DNA of 64,000 nucleotides from Mycoplasma haemofelis str. Langford 1 (GTDB taxonomy: Bacteria; Bacillota_I; Bacilli_A; Mycoplasmatales; Mycoplasmoidaceae), in NCBI RefSeq assembly GCF_000200735.1, contig NC_014970.1, forward strand, positions 124,001-188,000, in the 5' to 3' direction. Of this stretch, positions 19,676-31,893 are shown piece after piece. A program made the translations under genes and the position numbers. A model generated the notes under the pieces. That model was not told the DNA's origin and made no database searches. It was given only the letters and a program-made list of their open reading frames with translations. How positions within the stretch are numbered: position 1 is the stretch's first letter; every line of letters starts with the position of its first letter.

Positions 19676-21193
19676 ATGTCGGGAGAACTGAAGTTAGATA
19701 AGTATACGGAGACCCTTAGGAGCTTAATTAAGAACTATAAGACTTGTTCTGTTTCTACTGAGTACGGGAAGGTAATTACTAATGCAGACGGGATTCTTAA
19801 TATCTCTGGGCTTAAGAATGCCCAACTTAATGAGGTGCTCATGATTAATAACTCCCTTTATGCCATGGTTCTGTCTCTGAATTCGGATTTGGTGGGGGCA
19901 GTTATGCTTAGTGAATATAGCTCAGTTCAAGAGGGTGATGAAGTTAAGAGAACTTCCAAGACTTTCTCTGCACCAGTAGGGGACACCCTAGCCGGAAGAG
20001 TTATTAGTGTTCTAGGGAAGCCTCAAGACGAGGGTTCTGAGCTTGTGGGAGTTGAATGGGAGCAGGTGGAAAGAATTGCTCCAGGGGTTATGGAGAGGAA
20101 GTCAGTTACTGAACCTCTCTATACCGGAGTTCTTGCTGTGGATGCTTTGATTCCGGTAGGGAAGGGTCAAAGGGAGTTAATTATTGGAGATAGGCAGACA
20201 GGTAAGACTTCCCTAGCTATTGATGCCATTATTAACCAGAAGGGTAAGGATTGTTATTGCGTCTACGTATCCATCGGGCAGAAGAACTCTACCCTGTTTC
20301 AGATAGCTCAGAAGCTTAGGGATAAGGGAGCCATGGACTACACTACGATCGTGAATGCTTCTGCCTCCGATCTTCCTTCCCTTAAATTCCTAGCTCCCTT
20401 TGTGGGAATTACCATAGCGGAGCATTGGATGAAGAAGGGTAAGGATGTCTTGATCGTATATGACGACTTAACTCAACACGCTATTGCCTATAGAACCCTT
20501 TCCCTACTTCTTGATTTCTCCCCAGGTAGGGAGGCTTTCCCCGGGGATATCTTCTATCTACACAGTCGATTATTGGAGAGGGCTGGACGTCTTAATGAAG
20601 AGAATGGGGGTGGTTCTATAACAGCTCTCCCTATTATTCAAACTCAGGCGGATGATATCTCCGCCTATATTCCTACTAACGTTATCTCCATTACAGATGG
20701 TCAGATCTTCCTTAAGACCTTGTTATTTAACCAAGGACAAAGGCCAGCTATAGACGTTACCCTTTCTGTTTCAAGGGTTGGTGGGGCTGCACAGAAGAAG
20801 GCTATTAAAGATATGAGTAGTTCCTTAAAGCTAGAGCTTGCTCAGTACTTTGAACTTCTTGAATTCGCCCGTTTCGGATCCGAACTTAATGATTCCACTA
20901 AGTTCAATCTGAATTTGGGTTCCAGAATTCTTAAATGCTTAATTCAGAATTTAGGGGAGACTAGATCTCCCCTAGAGGAGCTTTACTTGCTATTCTTAAT
21001 TCGTTTCCGCGTAATCATGGAGATCTCCGATGTGGAGCAAATCATTCCATTTATTAACTACTCTAAGAAGAAGTTCCTAGAGAGTGACTTTGTGAATCTA
21101 ATTGATTTAAATGAGAAGGTATCTCCGAATGTATGTGATGATCTTTTAGAATTCGCCAAGAAAACCCTACAGGACTTCGCTTCCGATAACTAG
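19676..21193 (+). CDS. atpA: F0F1 ATP synthase subunit alpha
   Basis: 505 residues, no TGA codon. The P-loop Gly-Asp-Arg-Gln-Thr-Gly-Lys-Thr-Ser is at residues 171-179 and is the alpha-type Walker A. Val-Ser-Arg-Val-Gly-Gly-Ala-Ala-Gln with the arginine finger lies near residue 370. It carries the regulatory, non-catalytic nucleotide sites of F1. Length is standard. The stop TAG shares a base with the GTG of atpG. Confidence 0.97.
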   Translation: MSGELKLDKYTETLRSLIKNYKTCSVSTEYGKVITNADGILNISGLKNAQLNEVLMINNSLYAMVLSLNSDLVGAVMLSEYSSVQEGDEVKRTSKTFSAPVGDTLAGRVISVLGKPQDEGSELVGVEWEQVERIAPGVMERKSVTEPLYTGVLAVDALIPVGKGQRELIIGDRQTGKTSLAIDAIINQKGKDCYCVYVSIGQKNSTLFQIAQKLRDKGAMDYTTIVNASASDLPSLKFLAPFVGITIAEHWMKKGKDVLIVYDDLTQHAIAYRTLSLLLDFSPGREAFPGDIFYLHSRLLERAGRLNEENGGGSITALPIIQTQADDISAYIPTNVISITDGQIFLKTLLFNQGQRPAIDVTLSVSRVGGAAQKKAIKDMSSSLKLELAQYFELLEFARFGSELNDSTKFNLNLGSRILKCLIQNLGETRSPLEELYLLFLIRFRVIMEISDVEQIIPFINYSKKKFLESDFVNLIDLNEKVSPNVCDDLLEFAKKTLQDFASDN

Positions 21194-22062
21194 TGGCAAA
21201 TCTTCCCCAGATAAATAGGAAGATTAAGTCTACAAAGACTACTTCCAAGATAACTAATGCACTTAAGGTAGTTTCCTCAAACCAATCTGCAGCATATAGG
21301 GATCTTCTTAAGCGTAGTGGCCCCTATTTACAGGGAATATATAAGCTCTTTTTTGAAATATATCATCATCCAGATCACGATATTAGAGCCACCAATAAGC
21401 ATTTAATTCACTATTCTCAATATGCCAACGAGCTTTGAATTATCTTGGGCACAGATATTGGGATGTGCGGGGATTTCAATGACAAGATAAAGAGGTATAT
21501 GGAGGGCGTATTTAATAGTGAGGCTGATGGTTTAATAATATTGGGGAAGAAGCTTATCTCAGCCTTTGAGAAGGAGTATGGAGAACGTATAGAGTACAGA
21601 CGTAATTCTGAGATTAATGTTCGTAATTTGGAGGATAGCCTTACTGAGATTAGTGGGAAGATATTTGAGATATTCTTTAATAAAAACTACAGGAGACTTA
21701 CTTTTGTGTACCTGAAGGATCCAAAAGAGGGAATTATAGAGAGGGTTAATATCCTCCCCTTTACTGAGAAATATTTTGTAAATAAAAAAAGGATATATGT
21801 AAAGGTTCTTAACTCTACCTTCTCCTATCCTCAGGCGGTAATAGATTTATTCCCCCTATATTTGAAATGTGTGCTTCTGGGAGGTATAGTAACATCCAAG
21901 GTTTCAGAGCATAGCTCCAGAAGGGATTTGATGCACAATGCCACAAAGAATGCGAATGAGCTTCTTGATGAATACACTCTAACCTTTAATAAGTTGAGGC
22001 AGGCCAATATTACTCAGGAGATTACTGAGATCGTCGTTGCCGTTCAATCTAAGAAGAAGTAA
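21193..22062 (+). CDS. atpG: F0F1 ATP synthase subunit gamma
   Basis: 289 residues from GTG 21193, one TGA Trp at 21436. The N-terminal helix Ile-Asn-Arg-Lys-Ile-Lys-Ser-Thr-Lys-Thr-Thr-Ser-Lys-Ile-Thr-Asn-Ala and the C-terminal helix Asn-Ala-Thr-Lys-Asn-Ala-Asn-Glu-Leu form the rotor coiled coil; Gly-Met-Cys-Gly-Asp-Phe-Asn corresponds to the conserved Gly-Leu-Cys-Gly segment. It is the central rotating shaft. Confidence 0.95.
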
Positions 22063-22065
22063 TAA

Positions 22066-23502
<1,437 letters not shown>

Positions 23503-23503
23503 T

Positions 23504-24064
23504 TTGTTTCGTTATTTTGACCCTAAAGAGATAATTCGTACTTATTACTTAGAGGAGGTAGTTAATTTAAATAATAGTAGTGCCCTTAACGTAGGGCTCT
23601 TCAGAGATAGAATAGATAATCTTAGAGCTCTAGTAAAGAAGCACTTCTCATGGGAGGGAGATATCTCCTTTCTCCCCTCCCTTTATCATATTAGGCAGGT
23701 ACTCTTAGCCAACGGAAGAGAGCTATTCCTTACTTCGCTATATGATCCCAATACTTCAGGAGTTGAAGCATTTGCATGCACACTTCATGAGCTCGGAATA
23801 CATGGCTTAGTTATCTTGGGCTATAAGGAACCCTTAACTCCACTATTCTTAGGCTCCAATTCCATCTCCTATAAGGGGAGAAAGGAGATCTCGTTAAATA
23901 CCACTCCCGAGGCTCTGGAATGTGGGACTCAGAATTATCCTCAGCTATTCTTAGCAGAGAGGTACTTTCACTATTTGGTTAATAATTGAGGGGAAGTAAA
24001 GGCGTTGGTGGAAAACAAGGGGCCCATTAATTTCAATAATTTAAAATTCAATACCCATGGCTAG
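23504..24064 (+). CDS. Unrecognised protein in the atpC position, 186 aa
   Basis: Frame from TTG 23504 (two bases after the atpD stop) to TAG 24062, with one TGA Trp at 23987. The protein is soluble, with no membrane helix. The stretch Gly-Asp-Ile-Ser-Phe-Leu-Pro-Ser near residue 53 faintly recalls the Gly-Glu-Ile-Gly-Ile-Leu-Pro-Gly turn of subunit epsilon, but the protein is about 50 residues longer and the rest does not match what I know of AtpC. It could be a very diverged epsilon or an unrelated protein. Its last codons overlap the pyrH start. Confidence 0.6.
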
Positions 24065-24764
24065 AGAGAGAATACTGTTAAAGATTAGCGGAGGGAATTT
24101 GAAGAAGAATGAGGATATCTCTTTTTTCAATAACGATATCTTTGCCAATTTGATGGATCAGATTGAGGAGTTAATTCGAGAATATGATGTTGCTTTAGTA
24201 GTAGGAGGCGGGAATATATGAAGGGGGAATAGTAATATTTTCTCCTTCTTGGAGGAATCGTCTGCACACCATATCGGTATGCTAGCCACTCTTATGAATG
24301 CCATAGCTATACAGAATTACCTTAATAAGAGGGGCATTAGGAACAGAATATACTCCGCTTTCCCTTGTCCTAAGATAGCAGAGGATCTTAATGAGGAGAA
24401 TGTGAAGAGATCTTTAGATTCTGGGGAGGTGGTGATATTTGGTGCAGGAACGGGGATGCCTTTTGTAAGCACAGATACATGTGCTGCGATAAGGGCTATA
24501 GAGATAGGAGTTTCTAAGATTTTGGTGGGTAAGCACAATGTTAAAGGGGTCTTTGATAAAGATCCCCACACTCATTCAGATGCTAAATTCTTAGAGAAGC
24601 TTAGTTATGAAGAGATTTTGTCTATGAAATTAGATGTCTTTGACAGAACAGCTTTGGCTCTGTTAGCATCTAGGAATGTGAAGATCTTTGTGTTCAATCA
24701 AAATACTAAGGATTCATTTGTAAAAGTCTTAAGGGGTGGCTTAGAACACACAGTCATTTACTAG
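24057..24764 (+). CDS. pyrH: UMP kinase
   Basis: 235 residues from ATG 24057. Lys-Ile-Ser-Gly-Gly-Asn (residues 9-14) and Val-Val-Gly-Gly-Gly-Asn-Ile-Trp-Arg-Gly (residues 48-57; the Trp is TGA) are the amino-acid-kinase-fold UMP kinase motifs. Gly-Ala-Gly-Thr-Gly-Met-Pro-Phe-Val-Ser-Thr-Asp and Val-Lys-Gly-Val-Phe-Asp-Lys-Asp-Pro complete it. Converts UMP to UDP with ATP. pyrH-frr is a widely conserved pair. Confidence 0.95.
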
Positions 24765-24765
24765 C

Positions 24766-25299
24766 ATGTGGACTAGCTTTGAATCAGAATTCAAAGATAT
24801 CTTAGATCGCTTAAATCAGAATCTTAAAAAGCTTTACACCTCCCGTATTCATCCTGATTTGGTATCTGGTATTCCAGTTTCTGCCTATGATACTGAGATG
24901 AAGCTTAATGAACTTGCCAATATAAATGTCCCATCTGCCCGTACCCTTGAAATAAAGCCATACGATATCTCCTTACTTGCAGAGATAGAAAAGGCCATTA
25001 AGAAGAATAAGCCAGAGTTTAGTCCTATAGTTCAATCGGATCACATTAGGATATCCCTCCTTCCTCCCACAGAGGAGACTAGGAAGAGATCTGTTAAGGA
25101 AGCTAAGGAGCTTCTGGAGAAGGCTAAGGTATCCTTAAGAGTGGCAAGGAAAGACTTTCAAACTAAGATAAAGAAGGATGGGCATCCCGAGGATTTGGAG
25201 AAGAAGTATATGAATGAGTTGGACTCTAAGGTGAAGGATATGAATGCCCAACTGGATAACTTATTCGCATTAAAGGAAAAGGAGCTGATGACAATTTAA
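24766..25299 (+). CDS. frr: Ribosome recycling factor
   Basis: 177 residues, ATG 24766, no TGA. Arg-Ile-His-Pro-Asp-Leu-Val (about residues 27-33), Leu-Asn-Glu-Leu-Ala-Asn-Ile-Asn-Val-Pro-Ser-Ala-Arg-Thr-Leu and Pro-Tyr-Asp are typical; Ile-Arg-Ile-Ser-Leu-Leu-Pro-Pro-Thr-Glu-Glu-Thr-Arg-Lys precedes the long C-terminal helix. It splits ribosomes after termination with EF-G. The stop touches the GTG of the following exonuclease gene. Confidence 0.95.
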   Translation: MWTSFESEFKDILDRLNQNLKKLYTSRIHPDLVSGIPVSAYDTEMKLNELANINVPSARTLEIKPYDISLLAEIEKAIKKNKPEFSPIVQSDHIRISLLPPTEETRKRSVKEAKELLEKAKVSLRVARKDFQTKIKKDGHPEDLEKKYMNELDSKVKDMNAQLDNLFALKEKELMTI

Positions 25300-25950
25300 G
25301 TGAAGTCTACTTTTATTGTCAGTCCAGATTATAGAAAGAAGGGGAAGTATAACGTCTATTGCGTATTAGATATAGAGACTACTGGAACTAGCTACAAGAC
25401 TTCGGAGATTACTGAGATATCCATACATAAGTATCGTAACGGGAAACGGGTAGATAAATATCATTCCTTTGTGAAGATATCAAGGCCTCTACCTCCTTTT
25501 ATAAGAATTTTCACCCCCCATATCACAGATGAACTTCTTGCTAGGGAGGGTAAAGATTTGGACGTGGTTATCAAAGAGGTAAAGGATTTTACTAAAGGAT
25601 CCATATTGGTGGCTCATAATGGAGTTACCTTTGATTTACTCTTTTTGAAAGCCGCTTGCATTAAGTACGGTTTGAAGCCTTTAAGCAATCCCATAATTGA
25701 TACTTTAAGACTATCCAGATCTACTTTCCCAAATGAGAGATATCATACACTGGGGGATGTTTGCAGGAGGATGCAAGTAAATTATGATGAAGATCGCGCT
25801 CATAGCGCTGATTATGACGTGGATGTTTTATGGCAAGTATTCTGAAACTTTGCTGTGGGTTTAAAGAAGATTGGAGTTAATTTGGAAGATGGATTGCAGG
25901 AAGCTAATGAGGCTATTTTCAATATGTTTAAAAAAACCAAATCTTCATAA
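25300..25950 (+). CDS. Stand-alone DEDDh 3'-5' exonuclease, duplicate of the PolC proofreading domain
   Basis: 216 residues from GTG 25300, one TGA Trp at 25843. The DEDDh residues are all visible: D24 and E26 in Leu-Asp-Ile-Glu-Thr-Thr-Gly, D112 in Ala-His-Asn-Gly-Val-Thr-Phe-Asp, H168 and D173 in Ala-His-Ser-Ala-Asp-Tyr-Asp-Val-Asp. The whole protein aligns by eye with PolC residues about 340-530 of the gene two places downstream, including flanks outside the exonuclease core (Phe-Ile-x-x-x-Asp-Tyr at the front, Gly-Val-Asn-Leu-Glu-Asp-Gly-Leu near the end). So it is a local partial gene duplication, perhaps serving proofreading or repair in trans. It occupies the place of uppS between frr and cdsA. 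Confidence 0.88.
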
Positions 25951-26001
25951 GTAAAGCTCTGAACTTATTCCTCATCAAATATCCCTCCTCTCCCTTTATA
26001 A

Positions 26002-26880
26002 ATGCAAGTTAAGTCAAGATTCTCTGTAGGTTTCTACTTACTAATAGCTCTATGCTTCTATACCCTACTCTCTAGATTCCTATATGCAGGAATAGGAAGC
26101 CATCCTAGTAAAGCCGTTTACTTCCTCTCCATATTAATAGCCTTCCCCATCTCCTTCTTAAGCTTCCTAGAGATCTTTAATTTAAGTCGATTGGAGGATA
26201 AGGGAGGCAAAGTACTATGCTTCTCGTTGCTATCCCTTACTCCTATACTATTCCTAAGCATCTTCCCACACATCAACTCTGTATCCCTCTCCATATACTT
26301 CACCCTGACCATAATATTCCTCATAATACTAGTAATACTCTCCAAATTCTTCTTTGAAAACGAGGAACATAAGTGCGTTCTGACTCAATTAAGTGCATGA
26401 GCTTTCTCCTTCTGGAATGCAGTCCTATTCTTTCCCCTAATAATCCCCCCTAAATACCTCTTCCTTCTATTCTTCTTAGTATCTCTTAATGATGTTGGTG
26501 CCTACTATGCTGGGAAGAGGTGGGGATCTCTAAGATTATTCAATTGCTCTCCTAATAAGACTGTGGAGGGCTTCCTATTCTCCATAGCTTTCATCACCTT
26601 TATCTCCCTATTAGTAGCTCTTGTGGTGAGGGCACATGCGGATTCCATAACTCTTCTTGGTAAGAATCTATCCCCCTTCCTAATTCCAACTCTTACTCCT
26701 TTTTTTCTCATATTAGGAGACTTCGGAGATCTCCTATTCAGCAGATATAAGAGAATCTTTAATATCAAAGACTATAGCTCTCTTCTCGGAGATCATGGGG
26801 GCTTCTGAGATCGCTTTGATTCCCATTCCTTAGTGCTAACTGGATCCTTCTTCTTGATATTCCTATCTCTGTGAATCTAA
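26002..26880 (+). CDS. cdsA: Phosphatidate cytidylyltransferase
   Basis: 292 residues from ATG 26002 to TAA 26878, about eight membrane helices, three TGA Trp codons. The signature Ser-Pro-Asn-Lys-Thr-Val-Glu-Gly-Phe and Gly-Asp-Phe-Gly-Asp-Leu-Leu-Phe-Ser-Arg-Tyr-Lys-Arg ... Ile-Lys-Asp-Tyr-Ser ... Gly-Asp-His-Gly-Gly-Phe-Trp-Asp-Arg-Phe-Asp-Ser is that of CdsA; the usual Pro-Gly-His-Gly-Gly is Gly-Asp-His-Gly-Gly here. Makes CDP-diacylglycerol for phospholipid synthesis. The GTG of polC lies inside its last codons. Confidence 0.92.
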
Positions 26881-29800
26881 AGTACAGACATATCTTCGTA
26901 GAGAAGTTCCAAGTATTTAATCCGGAGGAATGAGAAAAGCTTCTTCCCAATGTAGAGATAAGCTTCCGGAAGGATGATGCTCTTACCATAGTTCACTTTA
27001 CCTTCTCCTTTCTAAGCATTCCGAAGGACGCTCTATTCCTAGAACGTCTCTTTCGATTTAATTCAGATGACTTGGAGGTAAAGCATGAAGGAGCAATCTC
27101 TCTTACACTCTCTCAAAAGAACTTGGTTTTCGAGAGTGAGAGTTTGCTTCCTCTTATAAATGACTATTTAAAGAACTTCGAAGCCTCTGTAGCTCCAGAA
27201 GGAATTAACTTTGCATATCCTGATATATTCCTGTCTGAGCCGTTGAATGTCGTTGCGGAGGCAAAGCTCAGTAGCTTTCTGAGATTCTCCATTAAGAAAG
27301 ATATCAATATAGCTCTAGAAGCCCCTCCTGCTCCTGCTCCTGCGACCAAGAAGAACGATACTAAGACAGATATATTAAGACTCTTTCACATAGAGGAGAG
27401 GGTAGATCTTAAAGGGAATAAGAAGTACAAGTTAGGACTTACTAACTGGGAGAAGTTCTATTGGCTTTCCCTGAAAGAGGAGGCATACAAGGATAATAGG
27501 GAGATTCTCAATCAGTTGGGAATGGGCAAGTGGTATGAATGCTCTTTCTCCCTATATCCGGCAGGCTCCAAGTATTCTGTTTACGTTGATGGAAATATTA
27601 CTTCCATCTCATTCGTAGAGGATGAATTCGCTAATCTTGAGAAGGAAGAGAAGAGCATAGTTCCACTCTCCATACATACTAAGTTCTCCGCATTTGATGG
27701 CCTATATGTATTCAAGGATTTCGTATCTAAGGCCAAAGCTTTAGGACATAAAGCCCTAGGAGTCACAGACTTCACTTCTGTACAATCCTTTGCCGAGATA
27801 GAGAGGGTATCTAGGAAGGAGGGGATTAAGCCTATCTATGGAGCTGAATTAGAGATAGTTCCTGATGAGTATCCTTTCATTATCAATACGGATTATCAGA
27901 GGGAGGATCAATATAACGTCTACTGTGTATTTGACATAGAGACTACAGGACTTAATCCCTTATTCGATGAGATTACAGAGATAGCTATATACAAGTACTC
28001 AAATAAACGAAGAATAGCTACATACCACTCCTACTTCAAGATTAGCGAGCCCTTAAAGCAGCATATTAAGGACTTAACTCATATAACCGATGAGCTTCTT
28101 GCAGAGAAGGGTCAAGATTTAGAAGTAGTTCTTAAGGAGGTAAAGGACTTTACTCAGGGCTCTGTATTGGTGGCGCATAATGGAATAGAATTCGACTTTC
28201 CATTCCTTAATGCCAAGTACATAAAGCTCGGCATGGAGCCTTTGAGTAATCCACTCATCGATACTCTAAGGCTCTCTCAAACTATATTTTCAGAGGAGAA
28301 GTATAAGTCCCACTCCTTGGGAGCCATCTGTAAGCGTGTAGGAGTGGAGTATGACTTAGAACATGCCCACAGCGCTGATTTTGACGTTGATGTGCTGTGG
28401 CAAGTGTTTATGTATTCTCTGGAGCCAAAGCTAAAGGAATGGGGGGTTAATTTGGAAGATGGCTTAAAGGAAGCTAATGATGCCGTTTTTAATAAAGGAG
28501 TATTCAACTATATACATGGACATAAAGCGCTTGTATATGTAAAGAATCAAGCGGGAGTAAAGGATCTATATGAGATTCTTTCCATAGCTCAAACTGAGCA
28601 GTATTTAGGTAAACCGCAGATTAGTAGGAATTCCATTTCCAGCTATAGAGAGAATCTTCTAATAGTATCTCCCCCTTTAAATTCAGAGCCTATAGCCCTA
28701 CTTCTTAGGGACGATATCTCCACTTTCCTTAAGGCTTCGGAATTCTATGACTACTTAATAATCCCCCCACCATCCCACTTCGTTCATGAAGTGAGTAGGA
28801 ATAATTTAGATACTGAGGAAGTTAATGCTCTTCTGGCTAAGTTATATGAGCTATCTAAGGAGCACTCCATTAAGCTGCTCTTCAATTATGCAGCTAGATA
28901 TATCCATCCTCAAGAGTATCAGCAATACCTGACTTTAATACATACTAAGGGACTTAGTGGTAAGAGGCATCCCCTGTATAAATCGGGAGCTAATAATATG
29001 GACTTCCCCTTATTCCACTACCGAACCACTTCTGAATTCCTAGAGGAATATGGCTTTCTAGGAATTCCTAAAGAGGAGCTATTGGATATAGCTTTTAAGA
29101 GTCAGCAGGAATTTCTGGATTCGGTAGAGGGGGGAATAGAGGTAATTAAGAAGAAGCTTCACCCACCAATAATTGAAGGATGTTCTGATAATTTAGAGAA
29201 CTTCTGTAGGGGGAAGTTGAAGGAGCTTTATGGAGAGAATACGCATGAATTCCTAGAGAAGCGCTTCTCCTTTGAGCTTAGCTCCATTAAGAATAATAAC
29301 TATTCCGTTATATATTGAGTTTCCTACCTCTTGGTTCAGGAATCCATAAACAATGGATACTTAGTGGGATCTAGGGGTTCCGTAGGATCCTCTTTAATAG
29401 CTTTCCTTCTTAATATTAGTGAAGTAAATCCACTTCCTCCTCACTATAGATGCGCCAAGTGTTCTGTATTTGAGCTCCATGAGGAGTTTACGGAATCAGG
29501 ATTTGATCTTCCAGATAAGGAATGTCCCCACTGCGGAGCTATCTTGGGAAAGGATGGTCACCATATACCTTTCGAGACTTTCATGGGATATGGGGGAAGT
29601 AAAGTTCCAGATATAGATTTAAACTTCTCGGGAGAGTATCAGAATAGAGCCCATAACTTTCTTAGAGATCTCTTGGGGCATGATAGAGTTTATAGGGCGG
29701 GAACTATTAGTACTATGGCAGAGAAGACTGCCTTTGCCATAGTTAAGACCTATGAAGAGGAGACTCAGCAGGAGTTAGGATTAGGTAAGCTTAACTGGAT

Positions 29801-31052
29801 AGCTAAGCAGATCATAGATGTAAAGAGAACTAGTGGTCAGCATCCGGGAGGGATTCTAGTAATTCCTAATGATAAGACTATTTATGACTTCTCCCCTATT
29901 AACTATCCCGCTAATGATACAAGTAGTGACTGATTAACTACTCACTTGGAATTTGAGGACTTGCATGATGCATTACTTAAATTTGATATCCTAGGACACG
30001 ATGATCCCACGACTTTAGCTCTATTAAAGGAAATAACTGGACAGGATCCAAGGAATGTTCCTACGGATGATAGAGAGGTTCTTAATTTATTCAAATCTAG
30101 GAAGGGTATAGGAATTGAGGATTCTTCTGATTTCGTTGGAGAGGATGAGACTGGAGCTATAGGTCTTCCTGAATTCGGAACTCTACTTACTAGGAAGATA
30201 ATTAGGACTTGTGATCCGAATAGCTTTGCCGACTTAATTAGGATCTCCGGCTTCTCCCATGGTACTGGAGTATGGAAGCAGAATATCGATAAGTTAATTA
30301 AGAGCAAGCAATACAAGTTGAATCAAGTTATCACCTGTAGAGATGATATTACTCTTCATCTGTGTTCTGCGGGAATTCAAATGGAAGAGGCTTTCGCTAT
30401 CTCTGAATCGATAAGGAAGGGTAAGGGGGTCTCTGAGGCTCAGTTGAAGTTAATGCAGGATAATAAGGTACCTCAGTGGTACATCGATTCAGCCAAGAAG
30501 ATGACTTACATCTTCCCCAAGGCACACGCTACTGCTTATGTATTAATGAGCTGAAAGATAGCTTGATATAAACGATACCATACACTAGCTTTCTTCGCAG
30601 TATTCTTCACATTAAGGAGAGATGACTTCGACTATTCCCTTCTAGTGAAGAATGATATAGAGGCCGTTAAGGATAAGTATCACGATATCTTTAAGAAGAT
30701 GAAGTCTAATAACTTCGAAGTTAAGTCCACTCTTAAGACGAAGGATAAGAGTGCTTTCTATGTATATGAAGCTGCTTTGGAGTTCTTGAAGTGCGGCTTC
30801 AGATTCAAGAACATAAGTATTAATGAATCTGACTTTAGTAAGTTCATTCCACAGGGACAGGAGTTATTAATTCCCTTTATAGTAATAGATGGATTGGGGG
30901 CTATTAAAGCTAAGCATTTAGTAGAGAAGAGGAATGAGGAGGGTCCTTTCCAATCTTTAAATGACTTCGCTAAGAGAACTAAGTTAAATAGGACTGTTAT
31001 TCAGAAGCTCAAGGAGTCTAATGTAATACCTCCTGAGTGAGCTGTTATATAG
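26871..31052 (+). CDS. polC: DNA polymerase III alpha subunit, PolC type
   Basis: 1393 residues. The start GTG 26871 overlaps the cdsA end; about 65 residues of good frame precede the next usable start. Order: N-terminal and OB-fold region (1-235), PHP domain split around an inserted DEDDh exonuclease (D355 in Phe-Asp-Ile-Glu-Thr-Thr-Gly, ends about residue 520), a zinc-binding segment with paired Cys (Arg-Cys-Ala-Lys-Cys ... Cys-Pro-His-Cys), then the palm (Asp-Ile-Asp-Leu-Asn-Phe-Ser) and fingers (Arg-Ala-Gly-Thr-Ile-Ser-Thr-Met-Ala-Glu-Lys-Thr; Ser-Gly-Gln-His-Pro-Gly-Gly). Replicative polymerase. TGA Trp codons at 26911, 29316, 29931, 30552, 30564 and 31038. Overlaps the converging - strand gene by 8 bases. 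Confidence 0.95.
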
Positions 31053-31551
31053 AGTCGGAAGAAGTTACATCTGCAGAAGCTTTTAGCTTCCTGATGCAGG
31101 AGTCATTTCTATAGTAGAGGAATTTAAGTAGGATTGATAGTCCAGCTATTGCTGCAGTTATTGAAGATAGTCCTGTAAAAAAAGGAGCTATTCAAGTTAT
31201 CATCATAAGAAGTAGGAACATTCTGGAGTGCACTAAGAATCTCTTCATTTTCTTCTCCACAGCAATCTTTAATAGCTTGCTTACAGAGAAGGATACTCTG
31301 ATGGATTGGATAATATCCACTAGTAGGAAGAGCAAAAGGATTCCTCCCACCCCCATCACTACCCAATTCACTTCCTTTCTTAATTCACTGCTTAAGTTCT
31401 CTGAATTCCATAACTTCTGGACATCTCAATAAAGAGAGCCCCCAATTAGAGACATTAATATCATCCCAGCTACAAAGGAGAAACTGAGCGTTCATTTCCA
31501 TCACTGGATTAAAATGCTAGACTTCCCTAGGAAGTCATTCATTACGTTCAT
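31045..31551 (-). CDS. Hypothetical membrane protein, 168 aa
   Basis: Read on the - strand from ATG 31551 to TAA 31045-31047 with four TGA Trp codons, which hide it from standard-code searches. Hydrophobic segments lie at about residues 21-44 (Thr-Leu-Ser-Phe-Ser-Phe-Val-Ala-Gly-Met-Ile-Leu-Met), 66-85 (Trp-Val-Val-Met-Gly-Val-Gly-Gly-Ile-Leu-Leu-Leu-Phe-Leu), 112-128 and 131-150, followed by a charged tail. No family recognised. It ends tail to tail inside the polC stop region, and marks the border between the housekeeping region and the paralog array. Confidence 0.65.
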
Positions 31552-31782
31552 TCTTTGAGAGAGAAATACTAATAGAGATACTGGATTAAAGTCGTTGAGA
31601 AGGGGTAGGTATTTTAAAGAATTTGGATAGAAGTTAGGAACTAGTTATCAAGGAGATCGTAGTAGGAAATGCTGAGCTTAAATTATCTTAGAAAGATAGA
31701 TTTCTTTGAGGATCCCTCCCCTTTTCTAAAACTTATATTCGTTAAAAGTATCTAAAGAAATATTCCAAAGACTAGCCTAATA
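31552..31782. other. Intergenic, AT-rich
   Basis: Between the membrane protein start and the frameshifted tail of the first array gene. I see no intact ORF, no RNA gene and no convincing hairpin. It presumably holds the - strand promoter of the 31551 gene. Confidence 0.4.
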
Positions 31783-31893
31783 CTATTGAAGATCGTTCTC
31801 ATCTCAAAAGAAGATACCTCTACAGAAAGCGTCAAAACGTCCATCTTGGAAATTTAAAGAGTAAAGTCTCTTACATTCTGTCATAAAGGCATC

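Noticed and set aside
28277..28507. - strand ORFs inside polC
   Set aside because: Opposite the highly conserved exonuclease domain; shadows.
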